A stretch of DNA of 64,000 nucleotides, from NCBI RefSeq assembly GCF_000733935.1, contig NZ_JPON01000001.1, positions 2,216,501-2,280,500 of the forward strand. The letters run 5' to 3'. The position numbers and the translations under genes were made by a program. The notes beneath the pieces are model-generated. The model was not told where the DNA came from and searched no databases. It saw only the letters and a program-made list of their open reading frames with translations. Source of the stretch: Methylomarinum vadi. GTDB taxonomy: Bacteria; Pseudomonadota; Gammaproteobacteria; Methylococcales; Methylomonadaceae. This document shows, one piece after another, positions 10,236 through 20,048 of this stretch; the stretch's first letter is position 1; each line of letters begins with the position of its first letter.

Positions 10236-11204
10236 TTAAGCAACGCTAGCGGTAAAAACCGCCCTAATCGGCGCCGGATAACCTTCAATAGTCAATGTCG
10301 GGTTTTCCGAGTCGAGAAAGTCCCGCAAGGAATAAAAAGTCATCCATTCAGTGCTGCGTTGTTCTTCGAATGTCGTCTTCGAGACATCCAGCAAGCGCAC
10401 ATTGGTAAAGCCGCAACGCAACAGCCAACCAGCCAAGGTATCGCAACTGGGAATAAACCAGACATTGCGCATATTGGCATAACGCCCCTGCGGCACCAGG
10501 GTTTCACCTTTTTTGCCCTCGATCACCAATGTTTCCAACACCAGCTCGCCGCCAGGCCGCAAACAATTCTTCAAATCCAGCAAATGATCGATCGGCGAAC
10601 GGCGATGGTACAAAACCCCCATGGAAAAAACCGTATCGAAAATTTTGCATTTTTCCGGCACAGCCTCGATACCAATAGGCAAAACATAGACCGGCGCCTC
10701 TCCATACAGTTTTCGGATAGCATGAAATTGCAGCACGCTTAACAAGGTCGGATCGATTCCCACCACCATTCTGGCGCCCGCTCCCAGCATGCGCCAGCAA
10801 TGGTAGCCGTTACCGCAACCGACATCCAATACCAGGCGGCCGCTTAACGGGCTAATCCCTTTCTTTAAACGATCCCATTTCCAGTCGGACCGCCATTCCG
10901 TATCGAGATTTATGCCGAACAAGCGATAAGGTCCTTTGCGCCAGGGACACAGGACCTTCAGTTGCTGTTCCAATAGCTGTCTTTGCTCTTGCGTAATATC
11001 GCCTTCTCGGCCAATCTGCACGGAATCGACCAGTTCACGCAGCGATGGAGACAGTTGAGGAATTTGCTCAATTAGTCGCCGCCATTCCTGTAACGTGCCA
11101 TGCGCCCTGCTCGAGAAGGCATGACTTACTTGGTCCGGCAATTGTTCCGCCCAATGTTCGGCGCCCGCTTCCCGTAAAGCCTGATATAAGGGCTGATAGT
11201 CCAT
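10236..11204 (-). CDS. cmoB: tRNA U34 carboxymethyltransferase CmoB
   Basis: A 322-residue enzyme that transfers a carboxymethyl group from carboxy-SAM to 5-hydroxyuridine at position 34 of tRNA, giving cmo5U. The SAM-type fold starts at 'VLDVGCGNGYHCWRMLG', and 'FSMGVLYHRRSPIDHL' is typical for CmoB. It starts directly after the cmoA stop, so the two enzymes of the pathway are made together. Confidence 0.96.
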   Translation of the reverse strand: MDYQPLYQALREAGAEHWAEQLPDQVSHAFSSRAHGTLQEWRRLIEQIPQLSPSLRELVDSVQIGREGDITQEQRQLLEQQLKVLCPWRKGPYRLFGINLDTEWRSDWKWDRLKKGISPLSGRLVLDVGCGNGYHCWRMLGAGARMVVGIDPTLLSVLQFHAIRKLYGEAPVYVLPIGIEAVPEKCKIFDTVFSMGVLYHRRSPIDHLLDLKNCLRPGGELVLETLVIEGKKGETLVPQGRYANMRNVWFIPSCDTLAGWLLRCGFTNVRLLDVSKTTFEEQRSTEWMTFYSLRDFLDSENPTLTIEGYPAPIRAVFTASVA

Positions 11205-11936
11205 TTATTTCAGCGCGATCATCGATGCAAAATTGAAATACTGAAACCAAACTTCGACGCTGCTAAACCCGACCTCGAGCAAGCGTTGTTGATGCTCGGC
11301 GAACGTTTCCGCAATCAATACATTTTCCAAGGCCGTCCGCTTTTGACTGATTTCCAGATCGCTGTACCCTTGGGCTTTCTTGAATGCATGATGCATTTCG
11401 GTCTGTAATTCCTGCTGCCGATTATCGCTAAAACGCAGTTTTTCCGACAAGATCAAGACGCCCCCGGGCAACATGCCTTGATAAACTTTGCTTAACAAGG
11501 CTTTTCTGTCGGCCAACGGAATAAATTGCAACGTGAAATTCAGCACCACGACCGACGCATCGTTAAGATCGACATCCCGTATATCTGCACATTGCACCTC
11601 GACATCGACGCCGCCTTCTTCCCGAGCCAGAACTTGCCGCAATTGCCGCACCATCGCCTCAGAGTTATCGATGGCGATAATGCGGCACTCCTTCGCGTTT
11701 ATCTGCTGGCGCATCGACAATGTCGCGGCTCCAAGCGAACAACCGAGATCGTAACAACGGCTGTGATCTTGGCAAAAACGATTGGCCAATAGACCTATGG
11801 CAGAAATAATCGCACTATAGCCCGGGACGGAGCGGCTTATCATGTCGGGAAAGACATCAACAACCTTGTCGTCGAACTTAAACGCACCGATTTCGCCCAG
11901 CGGACTGGCGTATAAGGAATCTTTGTTAGGATACAT
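11205..11936 (-). CDS. cmoA: Carboxy-SAM synthase CmoA
   Basis: A 243-residue enzyme that makes carboxy-S-adenosylmethionine from SAM and prephenate for use by CmoB. Motifs include 'VYDLGCSLGAATLS'-like 'CYDLGCSLGAATLSM', 'IAIDNSEAMV' and 'VVLNFTLQFIP'. The ATG at 11936 (MYPNKDSLYASPLG) matches the normal CmoA N-terminus. A TTG at 11987 would add 17 residues and abut the mlaC stop. The order is mlaC-cmoA-cmoB on the reverse strand. Confidence 0.95.
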   Translation of the reverse strand: MYPNKDSLYASPLGEIGAFKFDDKVVDVFPDMISRSVPGYSAIISAIGLLANRFCQDHSRCYDLGCSLGAATLSMRQQINAKECRIIAIDNSEAMVRQLRQVLAREEGGVDVEVQCADIRDVDLNDASVVVLNFTLQFIPLADRKALLSKVYQGMLPGGVLILSEKLRFSDNRQQELQTEMHHAFKKAQGYSDLEISQKRTALENVLIAETFAEHQQRLLEVGFSSVEVWFQYFNFASMIALK

Positions 11937-11987
11937 GAAGGAAAACAGTCTGCCCGTCACCTCGGACGGGCAATTACTGGAAAACAA

Positions 11988-12623
11988 TCAGGAATGCTCT
12001 TTCGCCGCCAATGCTTCATTATTGCGTTTGGCGAGCTGGTCGATGACCGCTTGTAACGAACCGGTGCGTTGAACTTCGTTCTTGAAACTTGTGCGATAAT
12101 TGGTCACCAAACTCACGCCTTCGATAATGATGTCGTAGACCTTCCATTGCCCCTTGGTCAACAGCATGCGGTAATTGACGGCAATCGGTTGAATACCGGG
12201 CTGTAAAATTTCGGTCTTGACGATCACTTTTCTATCGCCATTTTTGATGTCCAGCGGCAAATAACGCACCGACCAATCCTTAAATTCGACGAAGGCCCTG
12301 GAATAGGTTCTTACCAGTAAAGTCTGAAATTCCTGCTTGAACCTGGTTTTCTCTTCCGCACTCGCCTTGCGCCACAGCTTTCCTAAAACTAACGAAGAAA
12401 TACGATTGAAATCGACATGCGGATAAATCACGTCTTCGACAAAAACGGTAATCTGCTTAAAATCCTTGCTAAAACTTTTATCCTGCAAACGTTCCTTCAG
12501 TTTGTTGGAGGCATTCTCGATTGCCAATTGCGGAGCCGCTAAATCAGCGGCACGCGCCGTCGATATCAACAACAAACCAACAAATGCCAAAAGAAAAACC
12601 TGTGTGTACTGCTTAAATTTCAT
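11988..12623 (-). CDS. mlaC: MlaC-family periplasmic phospholipid-binding protein
   Basis: A 211-residue protein with a signal peptide (about residues 1-25, ending STARA) and a Ttg2D/MlaC domain ('RTYSRAFVEFKDWSVRYLPL', 'VNYRMLLTKGQWKVYDIIIEGVSLVTNYRTSF'). MlaC carries phospholipids across the periplasm between MlaA and MlaFEDB. It lies about 11 kb from mlaEDB and on the other strand, next to cmoA, so it is uncoupled from its transporter. It could also be a second MlaC paralogue. Confidence 0.9.
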   Translation of the reverse strand: MKFKQYTQVFLLAFVGLLLISTARAADLAAPQLAIENASNKLKERLQDKSFSKDFKQITVFVEDVIYPHVDFNRISSLVLGKLWRKASAEEKTRFKQEFQTLLVRTYSRAFVEFKDWSVRYLPLDIKNGDRKVIVKTEILQPGIQPIAVNYRMLLTKGQWKVYDIIIEGVSLVTNYRTSFKNEVQRTGSLQAVIDQLAKRNNEALAAKEHS

Positions 12624-12643
12624 TAACTACTCCAAAACCATGA

Positions 12644-13792
<1,149 letters not shown>

Positions 13793-13917
13793 CTTTACGG
13801 CTGCCTTAAGCTCTCGGTTTTGCGACAATATCAGTATAATTGATCGGGTTAAGCATTTTTGATTTTTGCTAACGATCAAACAGATAACAACAATAATAAC
13901 AATTCCCGAGGTTCATC

Positions 13918-14463
13918 ATGCAAGAACAGCAGTTTATCAATGAAAAACGAAAATTTCAGATTGAAGAGGCCGTTCTAATCCTGCTGCTTTTACTGTCCCT
14001 GATCGGCATAGGCGTTACCGACTTTTCACCTGACGACGGCTACGCCTACTGGCTGATCATGGTTGTCGTGTTCGGCCTATTTGCCATCCTGATCGCCTGG
14101 CTGCAATCCAAACAACAGGATGTCTCCTATTTCGCTAAAATCCTGAAAGAGCAATTCATGCACTGGAGTGCGTCGCTGCTGATCGTTAGCGGCGCCTTTT
14201 TATTGCAACAATCGGGAAGACTCAACGAAACCAACGCCAGCCTGGTTATTTTATTGATTCTGTCGCTGGCCACGATTTTGGACGGCATCCGCATCGGCTG
14301 GCGTTTCAGCCTTGTCGGTCTCTATCTCGGCATCTCCTCGGTCGTCGTCGCCTATATCGAAAATTTCATGTGGCTGGAAGCCCTCATTGCCATTGCGATC
14401 GTCACGCTGACAATAATCTGGGAAATTCGGCTCAATAAACGGATAAAAGATGAAGAAGATTGA
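13918..14463 (+). CDS. Small integral membrane protein of unknown function
   Basis: A 181-residue protein with about six hydrophobic segments (roughly residues 20-38, 44-62, 82-98, 106-121, 129-145 and 150-168). The short loops are charged and the C-terminus (RLNKRIKDEED) is likely cytoplasmic. I do not recognise a family. Its end overlaps the start of aroE by 14 bases, so the two are probably translated together. This is context only and does not imply a role in aromatic synthesis. Confidence 0.8.
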   Translation: MQEQQFINEKRKFQIEEAVLILLLLLSLIGIGVTDFSPDDGYAYWLIMVVVFGLFAILIAWLQSKQQDVSYFAKILKEQFMHWSASLLIVSGAFLLQQSGRLNETNASLVILLILSLATILDGIRIGWRFSLVGLYLGISSVVVAYIENFMWLEALIAIAIVTLTIIWEIRLNKRIKDEED

Positions 14464-15298
14464 TCGCTACGCGGTATTCGGTTACCCGATAAAACACAGC
14501 AAATCACCGCGTATTCACCAGTTGTTCGCCGAGCAAACTGGGCAAAAATTGGTTTACACCGCCCGGGAAGTGCCGCCCGAGTCATTTAACCATGCTCTCG
14601 AACAATTCCTGACCGGCGGAGGTAAAGGGCTAAACTGTACCGTTCCATTGAAGGAGTTGGCTTGGCAACGAGCGGATCAATTGACCGAACGCGCCCATCT
14701 CAGCAAAGCCGTCAATACCTTGAAACTTCAGGATGACGGCTCCCTGTTGGGCGACAATACCGACGGCGTCGGCCTAGTCAACGACCTGACTGTCAATCAT
14801 GGTATCCCACTAAACAATAGGCGCATCTTGATACTGGGAGCCGGCGGGGCAAGCCGAGGTATCATCGGACCATTGCTCGAGCAGAAGCCGGAACGCATTG
14901 TGATCGCCAACCGCACCGTCGGCAAAGCCGAGCAATTGGCGCAAGAATTTTCTCGTGCCGGCAATATCAGCGGCTGCGGATTCGAGGCCCTGCGGGGATT
15001 ACAATTCGATTTGATCGTTAACGCGACTTCGGCCAGCCTCAGCAACGAACTACCGCCTCTAGCAGAGGGGTTGTTACGTGAAGCTGGCAGTTGTTACGAT
15101 CTCGCATACGGGAATGAGGACACCGCCTTCGTCCGCTGGGGACAGCGGCAAAACGCCATCCAAAGCTTGGACGGCATGGGCATGCTGGTGGAACAGGCGG
15201 CCGAGGCGTTTTATCTCTGGCGCGGGCTACGCCCGACTACCCAATCGGTTATCGACCTGTTGAATGCCGAAAGAAAGGGTGCGTCAGTAACTTCATGA
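14450..15298 (+). CDS. aroE: Shikimate dehydrogenase
   Basis: A 282-residue NADP-dependent enzyme reducing 3-dehydroshikimate to shikimate. Seen are the substrate-site motif 'SKSPRIHQLFAEQTG', the catalytic lysine in 'NCTVPLKELA', the aspartate in 'NTDGVGLVND' and the cofactor loop 'ILGAGGASRGI' with 'ANRTV', which suggests NADP use. It overlaps the membrane-protein gene upstream and runs 6 bases into the convergent PilZ gene. Confidence 0.96.
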   Translation: MKKIDRYAVFGYPIKHSKSPRIHQLFAEQTGQKLVYTAREVPPESFNHALEQFLTGGGKGLNCTVPLKELAWQRADQLTERAHLSKAVNTLKLQDDGSLLGDNTDGVGLVNDLTVNHGIPLNNRRILILGAGGASRGIIGPLLEQKPERIVIANRTVGKAEQLAQEFSRAGNISGCGFEALRGLQFDLIVNATSASLSNELPPLAEGLLREAGSCYDLAYGNEDTAFVRWGQRQNAIQSLDGMGMLVEQAAEAFYLWRGLRPTTQSVIDLLNAERKGASVTS

Positions 15299-17014
15299 TT
15301 CAGCGCCGGCTTCTTCGATCTTTGGATAGAATAATTCCGCCTGGCAGAAAGACGAAGTCGAGTTAAGCAACTTGTTCAAACGACAACGGATTTGCTGGTT
15401 TCCCTTTTTAATGTTCACGAATTCGCCGCTATTGAACTCCGGGGAGCTGTAGATCAGGGTATCCGGTTGCTGCAGCGCCTTGATCGCAGGCAAAAAAATA
15501 GCCTTGGTTTGCTTGACCTGCTCCCCGACTCCTTGCACCAATACACCCTCCTGGGCTAAACCGATCAATTCGACGCCCAGATAGAGTTGATCGCCAAATA
15601 GCCTGCGGATATGCCTAATGATGGCCAGCTCCATGCCTGCCGTGGAATCCTCCTCGACAATCGCGAACAGGTCTCCCACTTTGACTTTAGCCTGCCGGTT
15701 ATTGATCGCGATGCCATAACCCTTGGCACTGCTGTTGACCACATCGAAACCATTGATATCGATATCCGTCGCGCGCTTGCCATGATTTTTGTTGTCCCAG
15801 ACGTTAATTTGTCCCGACAAGCCGCCGCTGGCGGCCAGAATTTTATTGATTCGTTCATCGTTGCCGAATTTCTTTCTGAGATGCTCGCCCATTTGAAACA
15901 CCACCTCGTCGCCTTCCGCAACGATATCGAATTGCGAGGTGTCATATTCGTAAGGTCTTCCCGGCCTTGGCGGCGCGGCTTTTTTTACCGCCGGTTTTTC
16001 CGTTTCCTTATGAAGAAAATCGCGAATATTATCGAAACCGATAATGCCACGAAACTGGCGCTCCTCTTTTTTCCGCTGAAATTTTCGGCTTTGCGTTTGT
16101 CCCAGCGTTTTTATCATCCGCATCAGCACGACTTTATTGAGAGCCTTCAACTGCCCCGTCTGGCCACGCTCCTGCTGCAAGGCCTGGAAAATGGTTTTTG
16201 CCAAACGGGCCGGAGCAAAGAAAAGGCATCCTGGCTCGTGCAGCAAATCGGGATGCTTGGCCACGTCAAGAGGCGGCCTATCCTCCTGCAAATTGACAAC
16301 AAACAAGCCTTTGCCACGCCCTTCGTCGATTCGGCTATGCAATGTCAATTGACCGGAAAATTGTTGTAAAAACCGAAAAACTCGGCGCATTTCCCGAGGC
16401 CTGAACTGCCTCAGGTCACATAAATTGAAAACCAATAGCAATTTGAACAACTGATTGATCGTAATCTGTTGCCTGTTTTCATCCGCTAACGCGATATCCA
16501 ACAATCCCTTTTGAGCCGCGGCGGCGTATCCTCGATAACACATCAACCAGAATTCATCCGGGGGGTCGCAGTAGACGGCCGCGATATGCAGATAAGCGCG
16601 GCCAAATGCCCAAAAGCCTTGATACAAACATGCGGCTTTTGCTTCCTTGCCCTCAATCGAATCCGCGGCGCGATGATAACCTTCCGCCAAGCGGATTAGA
16701 CTCCAGACCAACCATTCGACGCAATGCTGTTGATATTCCGGCAACATCATCGGACTTTCCAAATAGAGAGAATCGATCCTTGTTTCAAAAAGCTTGATAT
16801 AAACCGCGATCTCATCCAAATGCTGCTTATGCAAGCCGGGTTCCATCCGCTCGCGATTCAACTGTTGCAGTACGGTGCAAATTTTTTCACAGGATTGGTC
16901 CAAGGCGCTGCCGGATAAATGCTGCAACCATTCGGAAAGATGTTGTGGTTCCCAATCCACTTGCCTTTCACTAAGCGACCTATTCGGCACCGGCAAAAAT
17001 TTTACATGGCCCAT
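15293..17014 (-). CDS. PilZ-like domain protein, probable c-di-GMP-responsive regulator
   Basis: A 573-residue cytoplasmic protein with no signal peptide. The N-terminal half (about 30-280) is helical and unrecognised. The C-terminal part resembles a PilZ module: an R-x3-R pair ('RKFQR', near residue 310) and, further on, 'NSSAKGYGIAI' (N-x-S-x-x-G, near residue 435), the two c-di-GMP-binding motifs of PilZ proteins. The wide spacing between them means binding is not certain. It converges on aroE and is divergent from the HDOD genes, so it may belong to the same signalling group. Confidence 0.7.
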   Translation of the reverse strand: MGHVKFLPVPNRSLSERQVDWEPQHLSEWLQHLSGSALDQSCEKICTVLQQLNRERMEPGLHKQHLDEIAVYIKLFETRIDSLYLESPMMLPEYQQHCVEWLVWSLIRLAEGYHRAADSIEGKEAKAACLYQGFWAFGRAYLHIAAVYCDPPDEFWLMCYRGYAAAAQKGLLDIALADENRQQITINQLFKLLLVFNLCDLRQFRPREMRRVFRFLQQFSGQLTLHSRIDEGRGKGLFVVNLQEDRPPLDVAKHPDLLHEPGCLFFAPARLAKTIFQALQQERGQTGQLKALNKVVLMRMIKTLGQTQSRKFQRKKEERQFRGIIGFDNIRDFLHKETEKPAVKKAAPPRPGRPYEYDTSQFDIVAEGDEVVFQMGEHLRKKFGNDERINKILAASGGLSGQINVWDNKNHGKRATDIDINGFDVVNSSAKGYGIAINNRQAKVKVGDLFAIVEEDSTAGMELAIIRHIRRLFGDQLYLGVELIGLAQEGVLVQGVGEQVKQTKAIFLPAIKALQQPDTLIYSSPEFNSGEFVNIKKGNQQIRCRLNKLLNSTSSFCQAELFYPKIEEAGAES

Positions 17015-17134
17015 GTAAACGATTCCTTAATTATTTGCTAGGGTCATACAGGCCTGGCGGCAAAACCCTTAAATAATTGCCGCTGAGCCTGAACGAATGT
17101 AATACAATTTGTTATATTTCTTTGTTTTAATAGC

Positions 17135-17162
17135 TTGACACAATAATAATAGTTTATATTGT
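17135..17162 (+). promoter_or_regulatory. Probable sigma-70 promoter for the HDOD genes
   Basis: A consensus -35 box TTGACA is followed after 16 bases by TATTGT; the overlapping TATATT would give only a 14-base spacer. The region is AT-rich and about 105 bases upstream of the first HDOD gene. The boxes are visible; use as a promoter is inferred. Confidence 0.45.
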
Positions 17163-17266
17163 TAGACGTGGATCAAAAAAATCGAAAAAGCCCGTAACAG
17201 GTTGATTATATGCTCGACCGGGCTGAGCCAAATTATCGGGAATCGGTGTGTTTTCAGGAACTGGAC

Positions 17267-18535
17267 ATGGCATTGATAGACTCTTTGTTTAAAGGTAAAA
17301 AAAGCGCTTGTAGCTTGAACAGCGAAAAAATATCCGTACAAACATTGCGGGGCCTGATTCCCATTCGCAATTTGAGCGAAGAAAAACTGCAAGCTTTCGC
17401 CGAAGAAAAACAAACGGAAGTGCTGGCGGCCGGCGAAACCCTGTTCAACATCAATGCGCCTTCCGATGCCGCCATTTATTTATTGAAGGGAACCGTCACC
17501 GTTGCCGATAAAAACGGTAAAAGTTACGATGTCTTTGCCGACAGTACCGAGTCCCGCTTCCCTATCTGCAGCGGCGTTAAACACATAACTTCCGCTGTCG
17601 CCAAAACGGATATCAGCTTCCTGCGAGTCTCGCATAAAATCATGTCGGTCAATCCCGCGATCAATCACGAGGAACTGGTCATCCCGGCAAAATTGAGCAA
17701 TAACCGTTTATTGCAATTGTTTGCCCAATATTTCATGGAAGAAAAACTGGAAATTCCTTCGCTCCCGAATGTCGCCGTCCGCTTGCGCCAGGCCATGCAA
17801 AACGACATCGGCATCGCCGAAGCGGTTAAGATCATACAACTGGACCCAGTCATCACGGCAAAATTAATCGAAGTCGCCAATTGCCCGCTCTATTACACTA
17901 CGAATCCGGCTAAAAGCTGTCTGGCGGCGGTCAGCAGAATCGGACTAGTTGCCAGTCGCAACCTGGTGGTCAGCTTCAGCATCAAACAAATATTCAAAAG
18001 CGATTCGCCCGACATCAAAAAATACTTAAATTATCTTTGGAAAGACAGTCTCAGTTTATCCTGTATCAGTTATGTCCTAGCCCTGGAAAGTGGACAATAC
18101 TGTCCGGAAGAAGCCTTGCTGGCCGGGTTAGTCTGCGACATAGGCGCCATCCCCTTTTTGAACTTTGTCGCCAACCTTCCCTCCGAATACCATGACAAAA
18201 AAGAGATCGAACAAGCGCTACCCGTGGTTAAAGGAGTCGTCGGCGCCGCTGTATTGAAAAACTGGAATTTTGCCGACGAATTTATTCAAGTCGCGTTAAA
18301 TTCCAATAATTGGTATCAAAACAATTCCGAACAACTGACTTTGACCGATATCGTCATTCTTTCGCGCCTGCACCGCAAAATCTGCCAGAAAAAAACCGAG
18401 GGATTTCCTTCGATCACGTCTATTCCAGCCGCCAGCAAACTCAAAAACATCGCGCTTTCCCCCGAGAACACGCTACATATCTTGCATGACGCCAAAAACA
18501 AAATTAACGACGCTTTGGCCGCCTTTTCCGGCTAA
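17267..18535 (+). CDS. HDOD-domain regulator with N-terminal cyclic-nucleotide-binding-like domain (copy 1)
   Basis: A 422-residue protein. Residues about 35-130 resemble a cNMP-binding beta-roll ('GETLFNINAPSDAAIYLLKGTVTV'). From about residue 160 an HDOD domain begins ('LEIPSLPNVAVRLRQAMQNDIGIAEAVKIIQLDP'). HDOD proteins are regulators related to HD hydrolases without the metal-binding HD pair. The start at 17267 is preferred because an AGGA site precedes it and it aligns with the second copy; an ATG at 17210 is possible. A paralogue follows in tandem. Confidence 0.82.
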   Translation: MALIDSLFKGKKSACSLNSEKISVQTLRGLIPIRNLSEEKLQAFAEEKQTEVLAAGETLFNINAPSDAAIYLLKGTVTVADKNGKSYDVFADSTESRFPICSGVKHITSAVAKTDISFLRVSHKIMSVNPAINHEELVIPAKLSNNRLLQLFAQYFMEEKLEIPSLPNVAVRLRQAMQNDIGIAEAVKIIQLDPVITAKLIEVANCPLYYTTNPAKSCLAAVSRIGLVASRNLVVSFSIKQIFKSDSPDIKKYLNYLWKDSLSLSCISYVLALESGQYCPEEALLAGLVCDIGAIPFLNFVANLPSEYHDKKEIEQALPVVKGVVGAAVLKNWNFADEFIQVALNSNNWYQNNSEQLTLTDIVILSRLHRKICQKKTEGFPSITSIPAASKLKNIALSPENTLHILHDAKNKINDALAAFSG

Positions 18536-18647
18536 ACCCCGCGAAATTCGCAGCCTGACGGATTAACTGGTAACATGCCGTAAAAAACCTTATCCGATTT
18601 TACCGACAATTTGTTATTCCGTTCCTACTAGCGCTAGGTTTGACACT

Positions 18648-20009
18648 ATGAACTGGTTCAGCAACCTCTTTGCCAAAAGCGCCCCGAAATCGGCAGGCGA
18701 GCGACAAACGCTTCCCGACGACGCAAAAGACGCCGCCAATTTAGACCCTACCCAGAATTCGCGGCCGTTAACGGTCAGCCATGAGCGACAACCGCTCGAC
18801 GTATTAAAACAGTTTGCCCCACTCAGGGGTCTCGACGAGGAAGCCATCGCCTCGCTCCCCGAAACAACATTAAGATTCGGCAATGAGGCCCGGATTTTCT
18901 CCCTAGGCGAAACCAGTGACACGGTGTTTTATTTACTCGAAGGGCAAATAAACATGCAACCGGACGCCGACCAGAGTTACCGCATCGAAGCCGGCACATC
19001 CCGTGCTCATCTGCCGTTGAATTGTGGAAAAATTTGTGGCGCCACGGCCACAACCTTGTCGGAAGCGACCATCCTGGCGATTTCCGTCGAGTTGAACCGG
19101 CTATGGGCGCAAAAAAGCCAAGAGGATATCTGTTGCGTCGAGCTGGTGGACATCGAATTACCGGAACCCTTAAACGACAATCGCTTTTTCGCCAGTTTTG
19201 CCAAGGCTTACCGGGAAAACAAACTGCAACTCCCCTCGCTGCCCAACGTTGCGTTGAAGCTCAAAGAGGCGATGCAACAGGACATCGGCATCAATGAAGC
19301 CGTCGAGATCATCCAAATCGATCCCCCTATCCTCACCAAACTTATTCAAGTCGCCAACAGTCCGTTGTATGCGCCGACCTCGCCGATCACCAATTGCCAC
19401 GATGCCGTCACCCGCCTCGGCCTGCAGGCAACCCGCAGCCTCGTCATGGGTATCAGCCTAAAACAGTTATTCAACTGCCAGGACCCGCATTTGCTGAGAG
19501 CGATGCAGAAGTTATGGAAAAACAGCCTGTATCTTTCCAGCCTGAGTTTCGTATTGGCCGAGGAAACCGGCAAAATTAATCCCGAGGACGCATTGCTAGC
19601 CGGTTTAATCAGCGACATCGGCATCATCCCCTTATTGCGCTTCGCCGAGCAATATCCCGAACAATACCCAGATTTTGGCGAACTGGAAAATTCCATTCCT
19701 TATCTACGAGCGCCGGTCGGCGCACTGATGCTACATACATTAGACTTTTCCGAGGAACTCAGCGCTATCCCGCATCAGTCTGAAAACTGGATGTATGACA
19801 GCGGCGAGCAAATCACACTGGCCGACATCGTCATACTCGCCAAACTCCACAGCTATTTCGGCAAGGAAAAAGCGAAAGAGCTGCCTTATATCAACTCCAT
19901 TCCGGCTTATGCAAAATTACAGGACGGTAAACTAAATCCCGACTTCTCGCTTACAATACTGCGCAAGGCGCAACAGCGAATTAATGCGGCCATGAGCATC
20001 CTTACTTAA
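18648..20009 (+). CDS. HDOD-domain regulator with N-terminal cyclic-nucleotide-binding-like domain (copy 2)
   Basis: A 453-residue tandem paralogue of the preceding gene with the same architecture: a beta-roll at about 65-150 ('NEARIFSLGETSDTVFYLLEGQINM') and HDOD from about residue 185 ('LQLPSLPNVALKLKEAMQQDIGINEAVEIIQIDP'). The two copies keep long similar stretches but have diverged clearly at the N-terminus, so the duplication is not recent. A 112-base gap separates them. Targets are unknown; HDOD proteins often act with c-di-GMP or phosphorelay systems. Confidence 0.82.
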   Translation: MNWFSNLFAKSAPKSAGERQTLPDDAKDAANLDPTQNSRPLTVSHERQPLDVLKQFAPLRGLDEEAIASLPETTLRFGNEARIFSLGETSDTVFYLLEGQINMQPDADQSYRIEAGTSRAHLPLNCGKICGATATTLSEATILAISVELNRLWAQKSQEDICCVELVDIELPEPLNDNRFFASFAKAYRENKLQLPSLPNVALKLKEAMQQDIGINEAVEIIQIDPPILTKLIQVANSPLYAPTSPITNCHDAVTRLGLQATRSLVMGISLKQLFNCQDPHLLRAMQKLWKNSLYLSSLSFVLAEETGKINPEDALLAGLISDIGIIPLLRFAEQYPEQYPDFGELENSIPYLRAPVGALMLHTLDFSEELSAIPHQSENWMYDSGEQITLADIVILAKLHSYFGKEKAKELPYINSIPAYAKLQDGKLNPDFSLTILRKAQQRINAAMSILT

Positions 20010-20048
20010 GCCAAATCTCCTTACAAATTTGAGTCATTACAACCCGAT

